Assembly: GCA_963704025.1 (NCBI GenBank)
Contig: CAVPGP010000001.1
Coordinates: forward strand, 868,001-932,000
DNA: 64,000 nucleotides
Source of the DNA: CAVPGP01 sp963704025
GTDB taxonomy: Bacteria > Actinomycetota > Thermoleophilia > Gaiellales > Gaiellaceae
Direction of reading: 5' to 3'
A program made the position numbers and the translations under genes. The notes beneath the pieces are model-generated. The model worked only from the letters and a program-made list of their open reading frames with translations. It did not search any database and was not told the origin of the DNA. Positions 42,416 through 50,609 of the stretch are shown in pieces. Within the stretch, counting starts at the first letter, position 1. Each line of letters begins with the position of its first letter.

Positions 42416-43215
42416 TCCAGAGAGCGTACCCGGAGCGCTTCTTGCAGCCGTGCGGCGGCCTCGCCGGGCCGGCCCGATCCGAGCTGGTGCTCGTCGACCT
42501 GCACGACCGGCACGACCTCGCGCACGGCGGAGCTCGCAAACGCCTCGTCGGAGCGGAGCAGCGCCCCGAGCGTGAACGTCCCTTCCTGCACCCGGTAGCC
42601 CGCCTCCCGGGCCAGCTCCATCAGCACACGCCGGGTTACGCCGGGGAGAACGGCCGGCCCGGGCAAGGGCGTCGTCAGCACGTCCTCGTCGCGCCACCAG
42701 AGATTCGACGTCGTCGCGTCGAGCACGGTCTTGCCTGGGCCGAGGAAGAGCGCGTCGTCGGCGCCACGGCGCTCCGCCTCGGCGAGGGCGGCCATGCTGA
42801 ACGCGTAGCTCGTCGCCTTGACGCCGGCGAGGAAGGGGGAGACGCCGACCTCGAACGTGGCGACCGCGATCCCGCGCTCGCGCAGCGCGTCGAGCCCCTC
42901 GGGGAGCGGCGCGACGGTTGCAACGAGGGTCTCGGAGGTACGGAAGACGCGGACCGCGCCCTCGTCCACCCCCGCCGCCGCGACGGCCGTCTGCACGAGC
43001 TCCTCCGCGCCGTCGACACCGGGCAGGCCGAGCGCCGACGCCGAGCCGCGGAATCGCTCCAGGTGGCGCTCCAGGAAGACCGGCCTCCCTGCGCGCAGCC
43101 GGATCGTCTCGAACGCCGCGCTGCCGCGGAGCACGGCCTCGTCGTCGGCGACGAAGACCGGCGCCGCCGGGTCGACGAGCCCTCGTCCCTCGGCTGCGAC
43201 CGCGAGCAACGTCAC
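42412..43215 (-). CDS. pabC: Class IV aminotransferase, probable aminodeoxychorismate lyase
   Basis: A 267-residue fold-type IV PLP enzyme: GSAAFETIRLRAGRPVFLER at the start, GVKATSYAFSMAALAEAERR with the likely PLP Lys, DDALFLGPGKTVLDATTSNL, and LPGPAVLPGVTRRVLMELA. PabC releases pyruvate from aminodeoxychorismate to give p-aminobenzoate for folate. The pabB-like gene directly upstream (GTGA overlap) supports this; a branched-chain or D-amino-acid aminotransferase is the alternative. Confidence 0.85.
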   Translation of the reverse strand: MTLLAVAAEGRGLVDPAAPVFVADDEAVLRGSAAFETIRLRAGRPVFLERHLERFRGSASALGLPGVDGAEELVQTAVAAAGVDEGAVRVFRTSETLVATVAPLPEGLDALRERGIAVATFEVGVSPFLAGVKATSYAFSMAALAEAERRGADDALFLGPGKTVLDATTSNLWWRDEDVLTTPLPGPAVLPGVTRRVLMELAREAGYRVQEGTFTLGALLRSDEAFASSAVREVVPVVQVDEHQLGSGRPGEAAARLQEALRVRSLE

Positions 43216-44249
43216 GCGTGCACGAGCCCTCCGACCGCGGCGAGGAGCGGTCTCGCCTTGACCCACGACTCCTCGATCTCGGCCTCCGGATCCGAGTCCC
43301 AGACGATCCCGCCGCCGACCCAGAGATGCGCGCGGCCCGCGGCCAGGGCGAACGTGCGGATCGTCAGCGCGAGCTCGAAGTCCCCGTTCGGGCGCACGCT
43401 CCCGAGGGCCCCCATCGAGGCGCCGCGGCCGACGGGCTCGAGCGCCGCGATGTGGTCGACCGCCGAGATCTTCGGCGCTCCCGTCACCGAGCCGCCCGGG
43501 AACGTCGCCTCCAGGATCTGCGCCAGCGTCGCGTCGGCGCGCAGCCGGCCCTCGACGGTCGAGACGAGATGCGTGACCCCGGCGAGCTCCCGCTGGCGCA
43601 TCAGCTCGGGCCACCTGACCGACCCCGGCTCGCAGACGCGCGAGAGGTCGTTCCGCTCCAGGTCGACGATCATCACGTGCTCGGCGCCGTCTTTCGCGCC
43701 CTCCACGTCCTCGCCTGCGGGGCGCGTGCCCTTGATCGGCATCGTCCAGAGCCGGCGGCCGCGCCGCGCGAGGAAGAGCTCGGGCGAGGCGGAGACGATC
43801 GTCCAGCCGTCGCCCGCGAGCGGCCGCGGGTGCAGCGGCCGCAATGGCGCGAGTGCCTCGCAGAGCGCTGCCGGATCGCCCTCGTACTCGGCGCTCAGAT
43901 GCTGGACGAGGTTGACCTGGTAGACGTCCCCGCGCGCGATCGCCGCGCGCACGGCCTCGACCGCGGCGGCGTACTCCTCGGGCGCCCACGTGGCTTCCCA
44001 CGGGCCAAGTAACAGACTGTTACTTGGATCGGGAGGGCGCTCTCCTTCAGGCCGGACGCGGCAGGCCAGGAGCGGCAGCGGGCACGGCTCCGGCGGCGCC
44101 GGCGGCGCGGTGCGGCGGATCGCCTGCGAGAGGCCGTAGCCGACGTAGAGATCGGCCACGACGCCCGCGCGCGACCAGAAGCGCTCGTCGGCGAGGTACT
44201 CCTCGAGCGCGTCGAAAACCCCGTCGGGGCGATGAAGCTCCAGCACCAC
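43212..44249 (-). CDS. pabB: Aminodeoxychorismate synthase component I
   Basis: A 345-residue chorismate-binding enzyme. It has the family motifs MPIKGTRPAGED, HVMIVDLERNDLSRVCEPGS, VTHLVSTVEGRL and ATFPGGSVTGAPKISAVDHI. PabB aminates chorismate with ammonia from a PabA subunit. It is shorter at the N-terminus than most TrpE/PabB proteins. The start is GTG 44249. A perfect 23-bp palindrome lies inside the gene at 44005-44027. The promoter region is shared with the divergent DUF4260/TetR operon. Confidence 0.92.
   Translation of the reverse strand: MVLELHRPDGVFDALEEYLADERFWSRAGVVADLYVGYGLSQAIRRTAPPAPPEPCPLPLLACRVRPEGERPPDPSNSLLLGPWEATWAPEEYAAAVEAVRAAIARGDVYQVNLVQHLSAEYEGDPAALCEALAPLRPLHPRPLAGDGWTIVSASPELFLARRGRRLWTMPIKGTRPAGEDVEGAKDGAEHVMIVDLERNDLSRVCEPGSVRWPELMRQRELAGVTHLVSTVEGRLRADATLAQILEATFPGGSVTGAPKISAVDHIAALEPVGRGASMGALGSVRPNGDFELALTIRTFALAAGRAHLWVGGGIVWDSDPEAEIEESWVKARPLLAAVGGLVHA
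44005..44027. promoter_or_regulatory. Perfect 23-bp palindrome inside pabB
   Basis: CCAAGTAACAG-A-CTGTTACTTGG is an unbroken 11-bp inverted repeat around one base, in the coding region for PSNSLLLGP. It is much less GC-rich than its surroundings. Its TAACA/TGTTA halves resemble those of the TetR-type operators 240-270 bases away at 44264-44301, but with a spacing of 3 instead of 1. Confidence 0.55.
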
Positions 44250-44255
44250 CCAACC

Positions 44256-44301
44256 TTGACATGGCTAACACTGTTAGCTACGCTGGCTAACACCGTAAGC
44301 C
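44256..44301 (+). promoter_or_regulatory. Promoter with two TetR-type operators
   Basis: TTGACA (44256-44261), a 17-base spacer and TACGCT (44279-44284) form a near-consensus promoter for the DUF4260/TetR operon. Operator one, GCTAACA-C-TGTTAGC (44264-44278), is a perfect palindrome filling the spacer. Operator two, GGCTAACACCGTAAGCC (44285-44301), is an imperfect copy just after the -10. AAAGGAG follows before ATG 44317. The pattern is what one expects for autorepression by the TetR protein at 44678. pabB is transcribed the other way from the same gap. Confidence 0.78.
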
Positions 44302-44316
44302 AGAAAGGAGCCGCAC

Positions 44317-44697
44317 ATGTCAATCCTCGCCCAGAAGCCCGCCATCCGCCCGGCCTCTGCCGCGCTCACCGTCGCCCTCGTGGCCGCCGTCGTCTTCGAG
44401 GTGGTCACGCACCGCACCGGCTACTGGCAGCTCGCCGCCTTCGGCTGGGGCCCCGACGTCGCGCTCGTGCTCGGGATCGGCGCCGGGCTCGCCAAGGGGC
44501 AGCTCCACCCGCGGGCCGTCCCCCTCTACAACCTCGTGCACCGCTTCTGGGGCCCGTTGGCGCTCGTCTCCGCGGCCGTCTTCCTGCCCCTGTCGCCCGC
44601 CTGGCTCGTCGCCGGCCTGGCCTGGGCGTTCCACGTCTCGCTCGACCGGACACTCGGCTACGGGCTGCGCACCCCGCATGGCTTCCAGCGCACCTGA
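44317..44697 (+). CDS. DUF4260 membrane protein
   Basis: A 126-residue integral membrane protein with about four helices. PDVALVLGIGAGLAKGQLHP, PLYNLVHRFWGPLALVSAAV and WAFHVSLDRTLGYGLRTPHG match DUF4260. Function is unknown; members often sit next to TetR regulators, and a transport or detoxification role is only a guess. It is the first gene after the double-operator promoter and overlaps the tetR gene by 20 bases. Confidence 0.85.
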   Translation: MSILAQKPAIRPASAALTVALVAAVVFEVVTHRTGYWQLAAFGWGPDVALVLGIGAGLAKGQLHPRAVPLYNLVHRFWGPLALVSAAVFLPLSPAWLVAGLAWAFHVSLDRTLGYGLRTPHGFQRT

Positions 44698-45208
44698 GCT
44701 CAGCCCCCGCGGGCGGGAGATCGTCGAGGCGGCGCGGGCGATCCTCGAAGAGGAGGGGCCTGACGCCGTCTCCATGCGGCGCGTCGGCGACCGGCTGGGC
44801 ATCCGCGCGCCGTCGCTCTACAAGCACCTTCCGGACAAGGCCGCACTGGAGACGGCATTGATCTCGGACGGCCTAGCGGAGCAGGCGGACGCCTTCGAGG
44901 CGGCCGTCCGCGACGCCGACGACCCGCTCGGCGCCCTCGGTGCGTCCTATCGGGACTTCGCGCGCCGCCGGCCGCACCTCTACCGGCTGATGACCGAGCG
45001 CCCCCTCCTTCGCGAACGGCTGGCGCCCGGCGTCGAGGCGCGCGCGGCCGCCCCGATCATCGAGGCGCTCGGCGGCGACCGTGACCTGGCGCGGGCGGCC
45101 TGGGCGTTCGCACACGGAATGGCGACGCTCGAGCTGAACGGGCGCTTTCCTCCAGACGCGGACCTGGACGAGGCATGGCGCCGCGGACTCGATGCGTTCC
45201 GGCGCTAG
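44678..45208 (+). CDS. TetR-family transcriptional regulator
   Basis: A 176-residue regulator. The DNA-binding domain spans residues about 10-60 (SPRGREIVEAARAILEEEGP, then VSMRRVGDRLGIRAPSLYKH). The C-terminal ligand domain is TetR_C-like (YRDFARRRPHLYRLMTERPL, HGMATLELNGRFPPDAD). It most likely represses its own operon through the operators at 44264-44301. The ligand is unknown. The gene stops 11 bases before the MITE-like element. Confidence 0.92.
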   Translation: MASSAPELSPRGREIVEAARAILEEEGPDAVSMRRVGDRLGIRAPSLYKHLPDKAALETALISDGLAEQADAFEAAVRDADDPLGALGASYRDFARRRPHLYRLMTERPLLRERLAPGVEARAAAPIIEALGGDRDLARAAWAFAHGMATLELNGRFPPDADLDEAWRRGLDAFRR

Positions 45209-45219
45209 CCGTGCCCGCT

Positions 45220-45390
45220 GCTAGAGGCTTGATGTGAATCTGGGGTGCATGCGGGGATGGGCCAGATCAAGCGGTTCAGCCGGATCGGGCGTAGCGCGTA
45301 GTGGTGCTACGGGCAAGCGCGAGCCGGTTGAACCGCGCCGTGTCTGGCACACCAGCCGTGCGTGCCGGAGTTTCACATCAAGCCTCTAGC
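45220..45390. mobile_element. 171-bp MITE-like palindromic element
   Basis: The ends are exact 19-bp inverted repeats: GCTAGAGGCTTGATGTGAA at 45220-45238 and its complement at 45372-45390. The inside also pairs with itself (for example GCGGTTCAGCCGG near 45271 with CCGGTTGAACCGC near 45324), so the whole element is an imperfect palindrome that could form a long hairpin. No transposase is encoded. CTAG occurs at both outer ends and may be a 4-bp target duplication. The right end supplies the TAG stop of the peptidase gene. Confidence 0.82.
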
Positions 45391-46744
45391 CGCAGAGCGA
45401 CCGCGCCGCGTGGCGCAGGAAGGCGACGCCGAGCTCGAGGTCGCTAACCGGGACGCGCTCGTTCGCCGAGTGGATCAGCCGCGCGGCCGTCTCCGGCTCC
45501 ATCGCCCGGGCGGGGAAGAACCCGTAGGCGACGGTGCCGAACGCCTCGCGCAGCCAGTGGCTGTCGGTGAACCCGGCGACGCAGATCGGCGCAGCCTTCG
45601 CGCCCGGCTCGAGCTCTCGCACGAACTCCTCCACCACGGACCAGAGCGGCGTCTCGATCGGCGAGCGCGTGCCGCCCTGCGCTTCGATCGTCTGCAGCTC
45701 GTAGTCTCCGGCTCCGAGGAGCGCCCGCACGATCGCATCCGCCTCCTGCGGCGACTGGCCGGGGAGCAGCCGCCGGTCGACGATCACCTCGCAGAGCGCC
45801 GGGATCACGTTGCGCTTGTCCGAGGCGTGCGCCATCGTCGGAGCGAGCGTCATCCCGAGCAGCGGCTCGATCAGCTCGGCCGCGAGCGGGTGTACGGCCC
45901 GGGCGCGCTCGAGGGCCTTGCGCGGATCCGGCACCTCGCCCGTGACGACGCGCAGGAACGCCTCGGTCTCCGGTCCGAGCTGCGGCTCGGCGACGTACTC
46001 CCCGAGCCTCTGCACGAGCGGCGCGGCCTTGACGAGCGCGTTGTCGGCGATCGACGGCATCGAGGCGTGCCCGCTCCGGCCGCGCACGCGGAGCGTGAAG
46101 GGCGCGCTCATCTTCTCCGCGGTCGAGCAGAGGTAGAAGACGCCGTCGCCGAGCCGGACGCGGTCTCCGGCACCCTCGTTGACCGCGTAGTCGGTCCGCA
46201 CCGCGTCCGGATGCGCCCGGACGAGCCACTGCAGCCCGAAGCCGTCGCCCACCTCCTCGTCGGCGCAGGCGGCGAACACGACGTCCCCCCGGGGGCGGAA
46301 GCCCTCGCGGGCCAGCGAGGCGACCGCCACCGCGCTCGCGGCCACCTGGCCTTTCATGTCGAGCGCGCCGCGGCCCCACACCTCGCCGCCGCGGAGCTCG
46401 CCGGACCAGGGATCGACCTCCCACTCCGCCGCGTCGGCGAGCACCGTGTCGGTGTGCGACAGGAAGAGCAGGCTCGGCCCGCCGCCGCTTCCGGGGATCC
46501 GCGCGACGAGGTTGGCACGCTCCGGGACGCGCGCGTACAGCTCGCAGGCGACGCCGTTGGCCTCGAGATAGCGCCGCAGGAGCTCGGCCGCGCGCGTCTC
46601 GTTCCCGGGCGGGTTGACGGTGTCGGCCCGGATCAGCTCTTGGAGGAGCTGCGTGACCTCGGCGGCCGGCGCGTCGCCCAGCGCCGCCCCGCGAGCGCGA
46701 TCGGGTACGTCCTGGGCCGCCTTCTCGAGCCCGTCGAGCGACAT
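45386..46744 (-). CDS. M20-family metallopeptidase/deacylase
   Basis: A 452-residue zinc enzyme of the ArgE/DapE/CPG2 family. Metal-site motifs are SLLFLSHTDTVLAD, VWGRGALDMKGQVAASAVAV, VFAACADEEVGDGFG and the His in VAGFTDSHWLREAFG. The dimerisation domain includes RSGHASMPSIADNALV. It hydrolyses an amide bond in N-acyl amino acids or peptides; the substrate is not clear. ATG 46744 has an AGGAGGAA site. Its TAG stop lies inside the terminal repeat of the MITE-like element, so the insertion may have changed the original C-terminus. Confidence 0.9.
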   Translation of the reverse strand: MSLDGLEKAAQDVPDRARGAALGDAPAAEVTQLLQELIRADTVNPPGNETRAAELLRRYLEANGVACELYARVPERANLVARIPGSGGGPSLLFLSHTDTVLADAAEWEVDPWSGELRGGEVWGRGALDMKGQVAASAVAVASLAREGFRPRGDVVFAACADEEVGDGFGLQWLVRAHPDAVRTDYAVNEGAGDRVRLGDGVFYLCSTAEKMSAPFTLRVRGRSGHASMPSIADNALVKAAPLVQRLGEYVAEPQLGPETEAFLRVVTGEVPDPRKALERARAVHPLAAELIEPLLGMTLAPTMAHASDKRNVIPALCEVIVDRRLLPGQSPQEADAIVRALLGAGDYELQTIEAQGGTRSPIETPLWSVVEEFVRELEPGAKAAPICVAGFTDSHWLREAFGTVAYGFFPARAMEPETAARLIHSANERVPVSDLELGVAFLRHAARSLCG

Positions 46745-47508
46745 CACTTCCTCCTGCCAAGCACCAGCAGATAGGGCCTGGGCGCACGAATGCCGTCGCC
46801 GTCGCGATAGCTCTCGTACAGCTCGACGAACGCGCGGTGGAACTCCTCGCGCCGCTCCCCGCTCAGCCGGTCGGCCAGCACCCTGACCGGCGGCGCGGTG
46901 GACGAGAAGAGCTCCCAGACGCCTTCGCCCGAGTCTGCCTCGACGTGGAAGATGCGATCCTCGACCTCGAGCTCGAAGTCCTCGCCCAGCATGTCGCGGA
47001 CGTGGTCCGGATCCCCCCACTCGTATGCTTCCCGGCCCTCTATCGGCTCGTCGGTGAAGCGGCGGTAGAGCTCGCCGAGCTTGGGATTCGCCTTCCAGGC
47101 CGTGAACCCGAGCCGCCCGCCCGGCTCGGTCACGCGGGCGACCTCCTCGGCGACTGCGGCGTGGTCGGCGGCGAAGATCAAGCCGAAGTTCGACGAGACG
47201 ACTTCGAAGCGCTCCTCCTCGTAGGGGAGCAGCTCGACGGTGCCGTAGTCGAAGCGGATGTCGAGCCCGTGCGACGCGGCCCGCTCCTTCGCCGACTCGA
47301 GCAACAGCGGGGTGATGTCGACCGCCGAGACCGCCGCCCCGGCACGCGCCGCGCGGATCGCTACCTCGCCGGTGCCGGTCGCGAGGTCGAGCCAGCGAAC
47401 TCCGGGCGCAGGCTGCAGCCGCTCGACGAGCTCGTCCTGCACCGGTGCGAACCGCTTGGCGATCCGCTCGTAGGTGCCGGTGCTCCAGATCGAGGCGGCT
47501 TCGCTCAC
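46744..47508 (-). CDS. Class I SAM-dependent methyltransferase
   Basis: A 254-residue methyltransferase of the UbiE-like type. Motif I is WLDLATGTGEVAIRAARAGA, the acidic loop VSAVDITPLLLESAKERA, and the post-I region FEVVSSNFGLIFAADHAAV. The acceptor is unknown. GTG 47508 is chosen because homology starts soon after it (EAASIWSTGTYERIAKRFAP). The gene shares one base with the peptidase gene and is divergent from rarA. Confidence 0.88.
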   Translation of the reverse strand: MSEAASIWSTGTYERIAKRFAPVQDELVERLQPAPGVRWLDLATGTGEVAIRAARAGAAVSAVDITPLLLESAKERAASHGLDIRFDYGTVELLPYEEERFEVVSSNFGLIFAADHAAVAEEVARVTEPGGRLGFTAWKANPKLGELYRRFTDEPIEGREAYEWGDPDHVRDMLGEDFELEVEDRIFHVEADSGEGVWELFSSTAPPVRVLADRLSGERREEFHRAFVELYESYRDGDGIRAPRPYLLVLGRRK

Positions 47509-47572
47509 CGCGCCGTGCCCGGCAGGATCGGCTCGAGCCTCTCGTGCACGTCGGTGAGCATACTCCCAGGTG

Positions 47573-48889
47573 ATGAGCGACCTTTTCTCGGATGCGGCGT
47601 CGCAGCGCCTCGGCGACCACGCGCCGCTCGCGCAGCGGCTGCGTCCGCGGACGCTCGACGAGCTCGTGGGGCAGCAGCACGTGCTCGGCGAGCGCTCGGC
47701 GCTGCGCCTCGCGATCGAGCAGGACCGGGTGCCGTCGACCATCCTCTACGGGCCGCCCGGATCGGGCAAGACGACGCTGGCGCGCGTCGTCGCCAACGTC
47801 ACCGGCGCCGCCTTCGAGGAGCTCTCCGCGGTCTCGGCGACGGTTGCGATGGTGCGCGAGACGCTGGCCCGGGCACGCGAGACGCTCGGCGCGAGCGGGC
47901 GGCGGACGATCCTCTTCCTCGACGAGATCCACCGCTTCAACAAGGCGCAGCAGGATGCCCTCCTGCCCGCGGTCGAGGACGGGCTCCTGACGCTGATCGG
48001 CGCGACGACGGAGAACCCGTACTTCGAGGTCAACTCGGCGCTCCTCTCACGGACCCAGATCGTCGAGCTGCAGCCCCTGTCCGTCGACGACCTCGTCGTC
48101 GTCCTGCGCCGCGGCGCGGCGGCGCTCGAGACGGAGATGTCGCCCGAGCTCATCGAGCTGGCGGCGCGGCGTGCCGGCGGGGACGCGCGCAACGCGCTCA
48201 ACATCCTCGAGCTAGCCGTGCAGACCGCGGAGGCCGAGGGCGTGGCGCTCGAGGAGCGACACGTGGAGGACGCCGCGCGCAAGCGGCCGCTCGTCTACGA
48301 CAAGGGCGGCGACGCGCACTACGACTTCACGTCCGCGTTCATCAAGTCGATGCGCGCCTGCGACCCGGACGCAGCCGTCTACTACCTGGCGGCGATGCTG
48401 GAGGCCGGCGAGGACGCGCGCTTCATCGCGCGCCGGATGATCGTGCTGGCATCCGAGGACATCGGCAACGCCGACCCCCGGGCATTGCTCGTCGCGGTCG
48501 CGGCAGCGCAGGCGGTGGAGCACGTCGGCCTGCCGGAGGCTCGCCTCAACCTGGCCCAGGCCGTCATCTACCTGGCGCGGGCGCCGAAGTCGAACGCGTC
48601 GTACGTGGCGATGAAGGAGGCGACGGCCGACGTGCGCGAGTTCGGCCACGTCAAGCCGCCGGCTGCCGTGCGGGACGCGTCGTACTACGGGGCGCGGAAG
48701 CTCGGCCGCGGGAAGGGCTACATCTACCCGCACGACGACCCGCGCGGCTTCGAGGTCGACAACCTGCCGGAGCCGCTGCAGGGGAAGCGGTACTACCGGC
48801 CGTCCGGCGCCGGCGAGGAAGCGCCCGCGAGCGACGACGGCTCGGGGGAGCCGCCCGGGGACCAGCGTCCACCCGGGTCCCGTCCCTAA
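47573..48889 (+). CDS. rarA: Replication-associated recombination protein A
   Basis: A 438-residue clamp-loader-like AAA+ protein acting at stalled replication forks. It has PLAQRLRPRTLDELVGQQHV, Walker A LYGPPGSGKTTLARVVA, Walker B TILFLDEIHRFNKAQQDALL, LIGATTENPYFEVNSALLSR, and the C-terminal RarA motifs DFTSAFIKSMRACDPDAAVY and YLARAPKSNASYVAMKEA. ATG 47573 is used; GTG 47570 is one codon upstream. The last residues (GDQRPPGSRP) are encoded by an intergenic repeat, so this tail is probably not native. Confidence 0.94.
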   Translation: MSDLFSDAASQRLGDHAPLAQRLRPRTLDELVGQQHVLGERSALRLAIEQDRVPSTILYGPPGSGKTTLARVVANVTGAAFEELSAVSATVAMVRETLARARETLGASGRRTILFLDEIHRFNKAQQDALLPAVEDGLLTLIGATTENPYFEVNSALLSRTQIVELQPLSVDDLVVVLRRGAAALETEMSPELIELAARRAGGDARNALNILELAVQTAEAEGVALEERHVEDAARKRPLVYDKGGDAHYDFTSAFIKSMRACDPDAAVYYLAAMLEAGEDARFIARRMIVLASEDIGNADPRALLVAVAAAQAVEHVGLPEARLNLAQAVIYLARAPKSNASYVAMKEATADVREFGHVKPPAAVRDASYYGARKLGRGKGYIYPHDDPRGFEVDNLPEPLQGKRYYRPSGAGEEAPASDDGSGEPPGDQRPPGSRP

Positions 48890-48920
48890 CTCCCACCCAC
48901 CCCGGGGTCCACCCAGGGTA
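48858..48920. repeat. Dispersed GC-rich intergenic repeat, copy A
   Basis: This stretch shares a common pattern with 58468-58531: GGGACC, then GGTCCC, TCCCTAAC, CCCACCCACCC, GGGG and AGGGTA in the same order. The GGGACC/GGTCCC pair makes a small hairpin. Copy A covers the last codons and stop of rarA and lies between two converging genes. Confidence 0.6.
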
Positions 48921-48969
48921 GACGCGCCGGGCGCACGCGTCTGTGACAAGAGTGGAAAAGAAGCGTCGG

Positions 48970-49641
48970 CTAGTCCGAGGCGTGGAGGTAGCGGTGCACC
49001 ATCAGCTCGGCCATGGGCGTGTCCAGCCGGCGCGCTGCCTCCACCGCACGCTCGACGTCGTACTCGGTCCGGTGAAACGTGAAGTCGCCGTCCCAGCTCG
49101 CCCACGCGGCGCGTACGTCACCGTCCAGCGGCATGCCGACGCTGCCGGGGTTGACCAGCGTCGTCCCGTCCGGCCCGGGCCGGCGGAACTGCCGGTGACT
49201 GTGCCCGAAGCAGACGACACGGTCGCGAACGCCTGCCAGCAGGCGGCGGTCGTCCTCCTCGTCCGGGTCCGGCTTGAAGCTGTCGACGTCCGACAGCGGC
49301 GAGCCGTGGACGAAGAGCGTCCCCTCCAGCTCTGCGTCGACGGCAAGCCCGTACAGCTGGTCGACGCGCTCGGGGCCGACGAGGCGCCGGCAGCGAGCCA
49401 GCTCCTCGAGCGTCTCCGGCCGGTCGGGCGGCGGATCCTTGAGCCAGCGGTCGACGTTGCCCCGCAGCACCACCTCGGCCTGCAGCTCGTCCAGCAGCTC
49501 CAGGGTCTCGAGCGGCCAAGGCCCGAAGACGGCATAGTCGCCGCCCAGCAGCCACCGCGTCGCACCCCGACTCCGCGCGTCGGCGACCACCGCCTCGAGC
49601 GCCGCGAGATTCGCGTGGATGTCGTAGAGAACGGCGAGCAC
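48970..49641 (-). CDS. Metallophosphoesterase
   Basis: A 223-residue calcineurin-like phosphoesterase with LAVLYDIHANLAALEAVVAD (D-x-H), RWLLGGDYAVFGPWPLETL (G-D), VVLRGNVDRWL (G-N, with the usual His replaced by Val), VVCFGHSHRQFRR (G-H-x-H) and LVNPGSVGMPLDGDVRA. It is of the YfcE/DUF2437-like group that cleaves phosphodiesters or phosphomonoesters. The GTG start at 49641 lies immediately before the first motif. It converges on rarA. Confidence 0.9.
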   Translation of the reverse strand: MLAVLYDIHANLAALEAVVADARSRGATRWLLGGDYAVFGPWPLETLELLDELQAEVVLRGNVDRWLKDPPPDRPETLEELARCRRLVGPERVDQLYGLAVDAELEGTLFVHGSPLSDVDSFKPDPDEEDDRRLLAGVRDRVVCFGHSHRQFRRPGPDGTTLVNPGSVGMPLDGDVRAAWASWDGDFTFHRTEYDVERAVEAARRLDTPMAELMVHRYLHASD

Positions 49642-49673
49642 CTGCAGAGTCTCGGCGATCCGATGGCCTTCGC

Positions 49674-50582
49674 CTAGAGGATCCGCGCGCCCAGGGCGCT
49701 CGCAGCGAGCTCGACGGCCAGCCTGCCCGTCTCGTTCTCGCGGTCGAGGACCGGGTTCACCTCGACGAGCTCGAGCGAGTCGAGCAGCTCCGACTCGGCC
49801 AGCAGCTCCAGCGCCAGATGCGCCTCGCGGTAGGAGAGGCCGCCCCGGACGGGAGTGCCCACTCCGGGCGCGTGCTCCGGGTCGACGGCGTCCATGTCGA
49901 AGCTGAGATGCACCCACGGCGATCCGCGAAGGTACTCGAGCGACTCGCGGATGGCGGTCTCGACACCGACCCGGTCGAGATCGCTCATGGTGAAGATGAG
50001 CCCCTCGAAGCTGCGCAGGAGCTCGCGCTCCGGCTCGTCGAGATCGCGGACGCCGACGAGCGCAGCCCGTTCGACGCTGGGGATCGGCCAGCCGGCTTGC
50101 TCGAAGAGCGGGCCGCCGCGGCCGAGCGCCGCGGCAAGCGGCATCCCGTGCACGTTGCCGCTCGTGCTCGTCTCCGGCGTGTTGATGTCCGCGTGCGCGT
50201 CGACCCAGAGAACGCCCCCGGGCGCGCCGGCCGCGCGGGCCATGCCGCCGAGCGTCCCCATCGCGACGGAGTGGTCACCACCGAGCACGAGCGGCACGAA
50301 GCCGCCGCGGCGCACCTCCTCGACGAGATCGGCGATGTGGTCGGTCGTCTCGAGAATCTGCGGCAGGTACCGGGCGCGCGGGTCGAAGAGCTCCACCGCC
50401 TCGGGCACGGCCACCCCGACGTCGCCGCGGTCGACGACCTCCCGGCCGATCCGTCGCAGCCGCTCGTCCAGCCCCGCGTAGCGGATCGCGGACGGCCCCA
50501 TGTCGACGCCGCGGCGCCCTGCCCCGAGGTCGAGGCCGGCGCCGATGATCGCGACCGGCGCGGTGGTTGGCTGGCTCGACAC
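49674..50582 (-). CDS. rocF: Arginase-family ureohydrolase, probable arginase
   Basis: A 302-residue manganese enzyme. Metal-binding motifs are VLGGDHSVAMGTL, LWVDAHADINTPETS and LSFDMDAVDPEHAPGVGTP. The substrate-loop NVHGMPLAAALGRG fits arginase, which splits arginine to ornithine and urea. The start GTG 50582 was chosen because homology begins within about ten residues. Its 5' end faces the cupin gene 27 bases away, so both share a short promoter region. Confidence 0.92.
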   Translation of the reverse strand: MSSQPTTAPVAIIGAGLDLGAGRRGVDMGPSAIRYAGLDERLRRIGREVVDRGDVGVAVPEAVELFDPRARYLPQILETTDHIADLVEEVRRGGFVPLVLGGDHSVAMGTLGGMARAAGAPGGVLWVDAHADINTPETSTSGNVHGMPLAAALGRGGPLFEQAGWPIPSVERAALVGVRDLDEPERELLRSFEGLIFTMSDLDRVGVETAIRESLEYLRGSPWVHLSFDMDAVDPEHAPGVGTPVRGGLSYREAHLALELLAESELLDSLELVEVNPVLDRENETGRLAVELAASALGARIL

Positions 50583-50609
50583 GGTCGCAAGGCTAACGTT
50601 CGGTTGGCA

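Noticed and set aside
44005..44027. The pabB palindrome as a transcription terminator.
   Set aside because: It lies inside a conserved coding region, has no T-tract, and downstream genes pabC and DUF1385 are tightly coupled to pabB.
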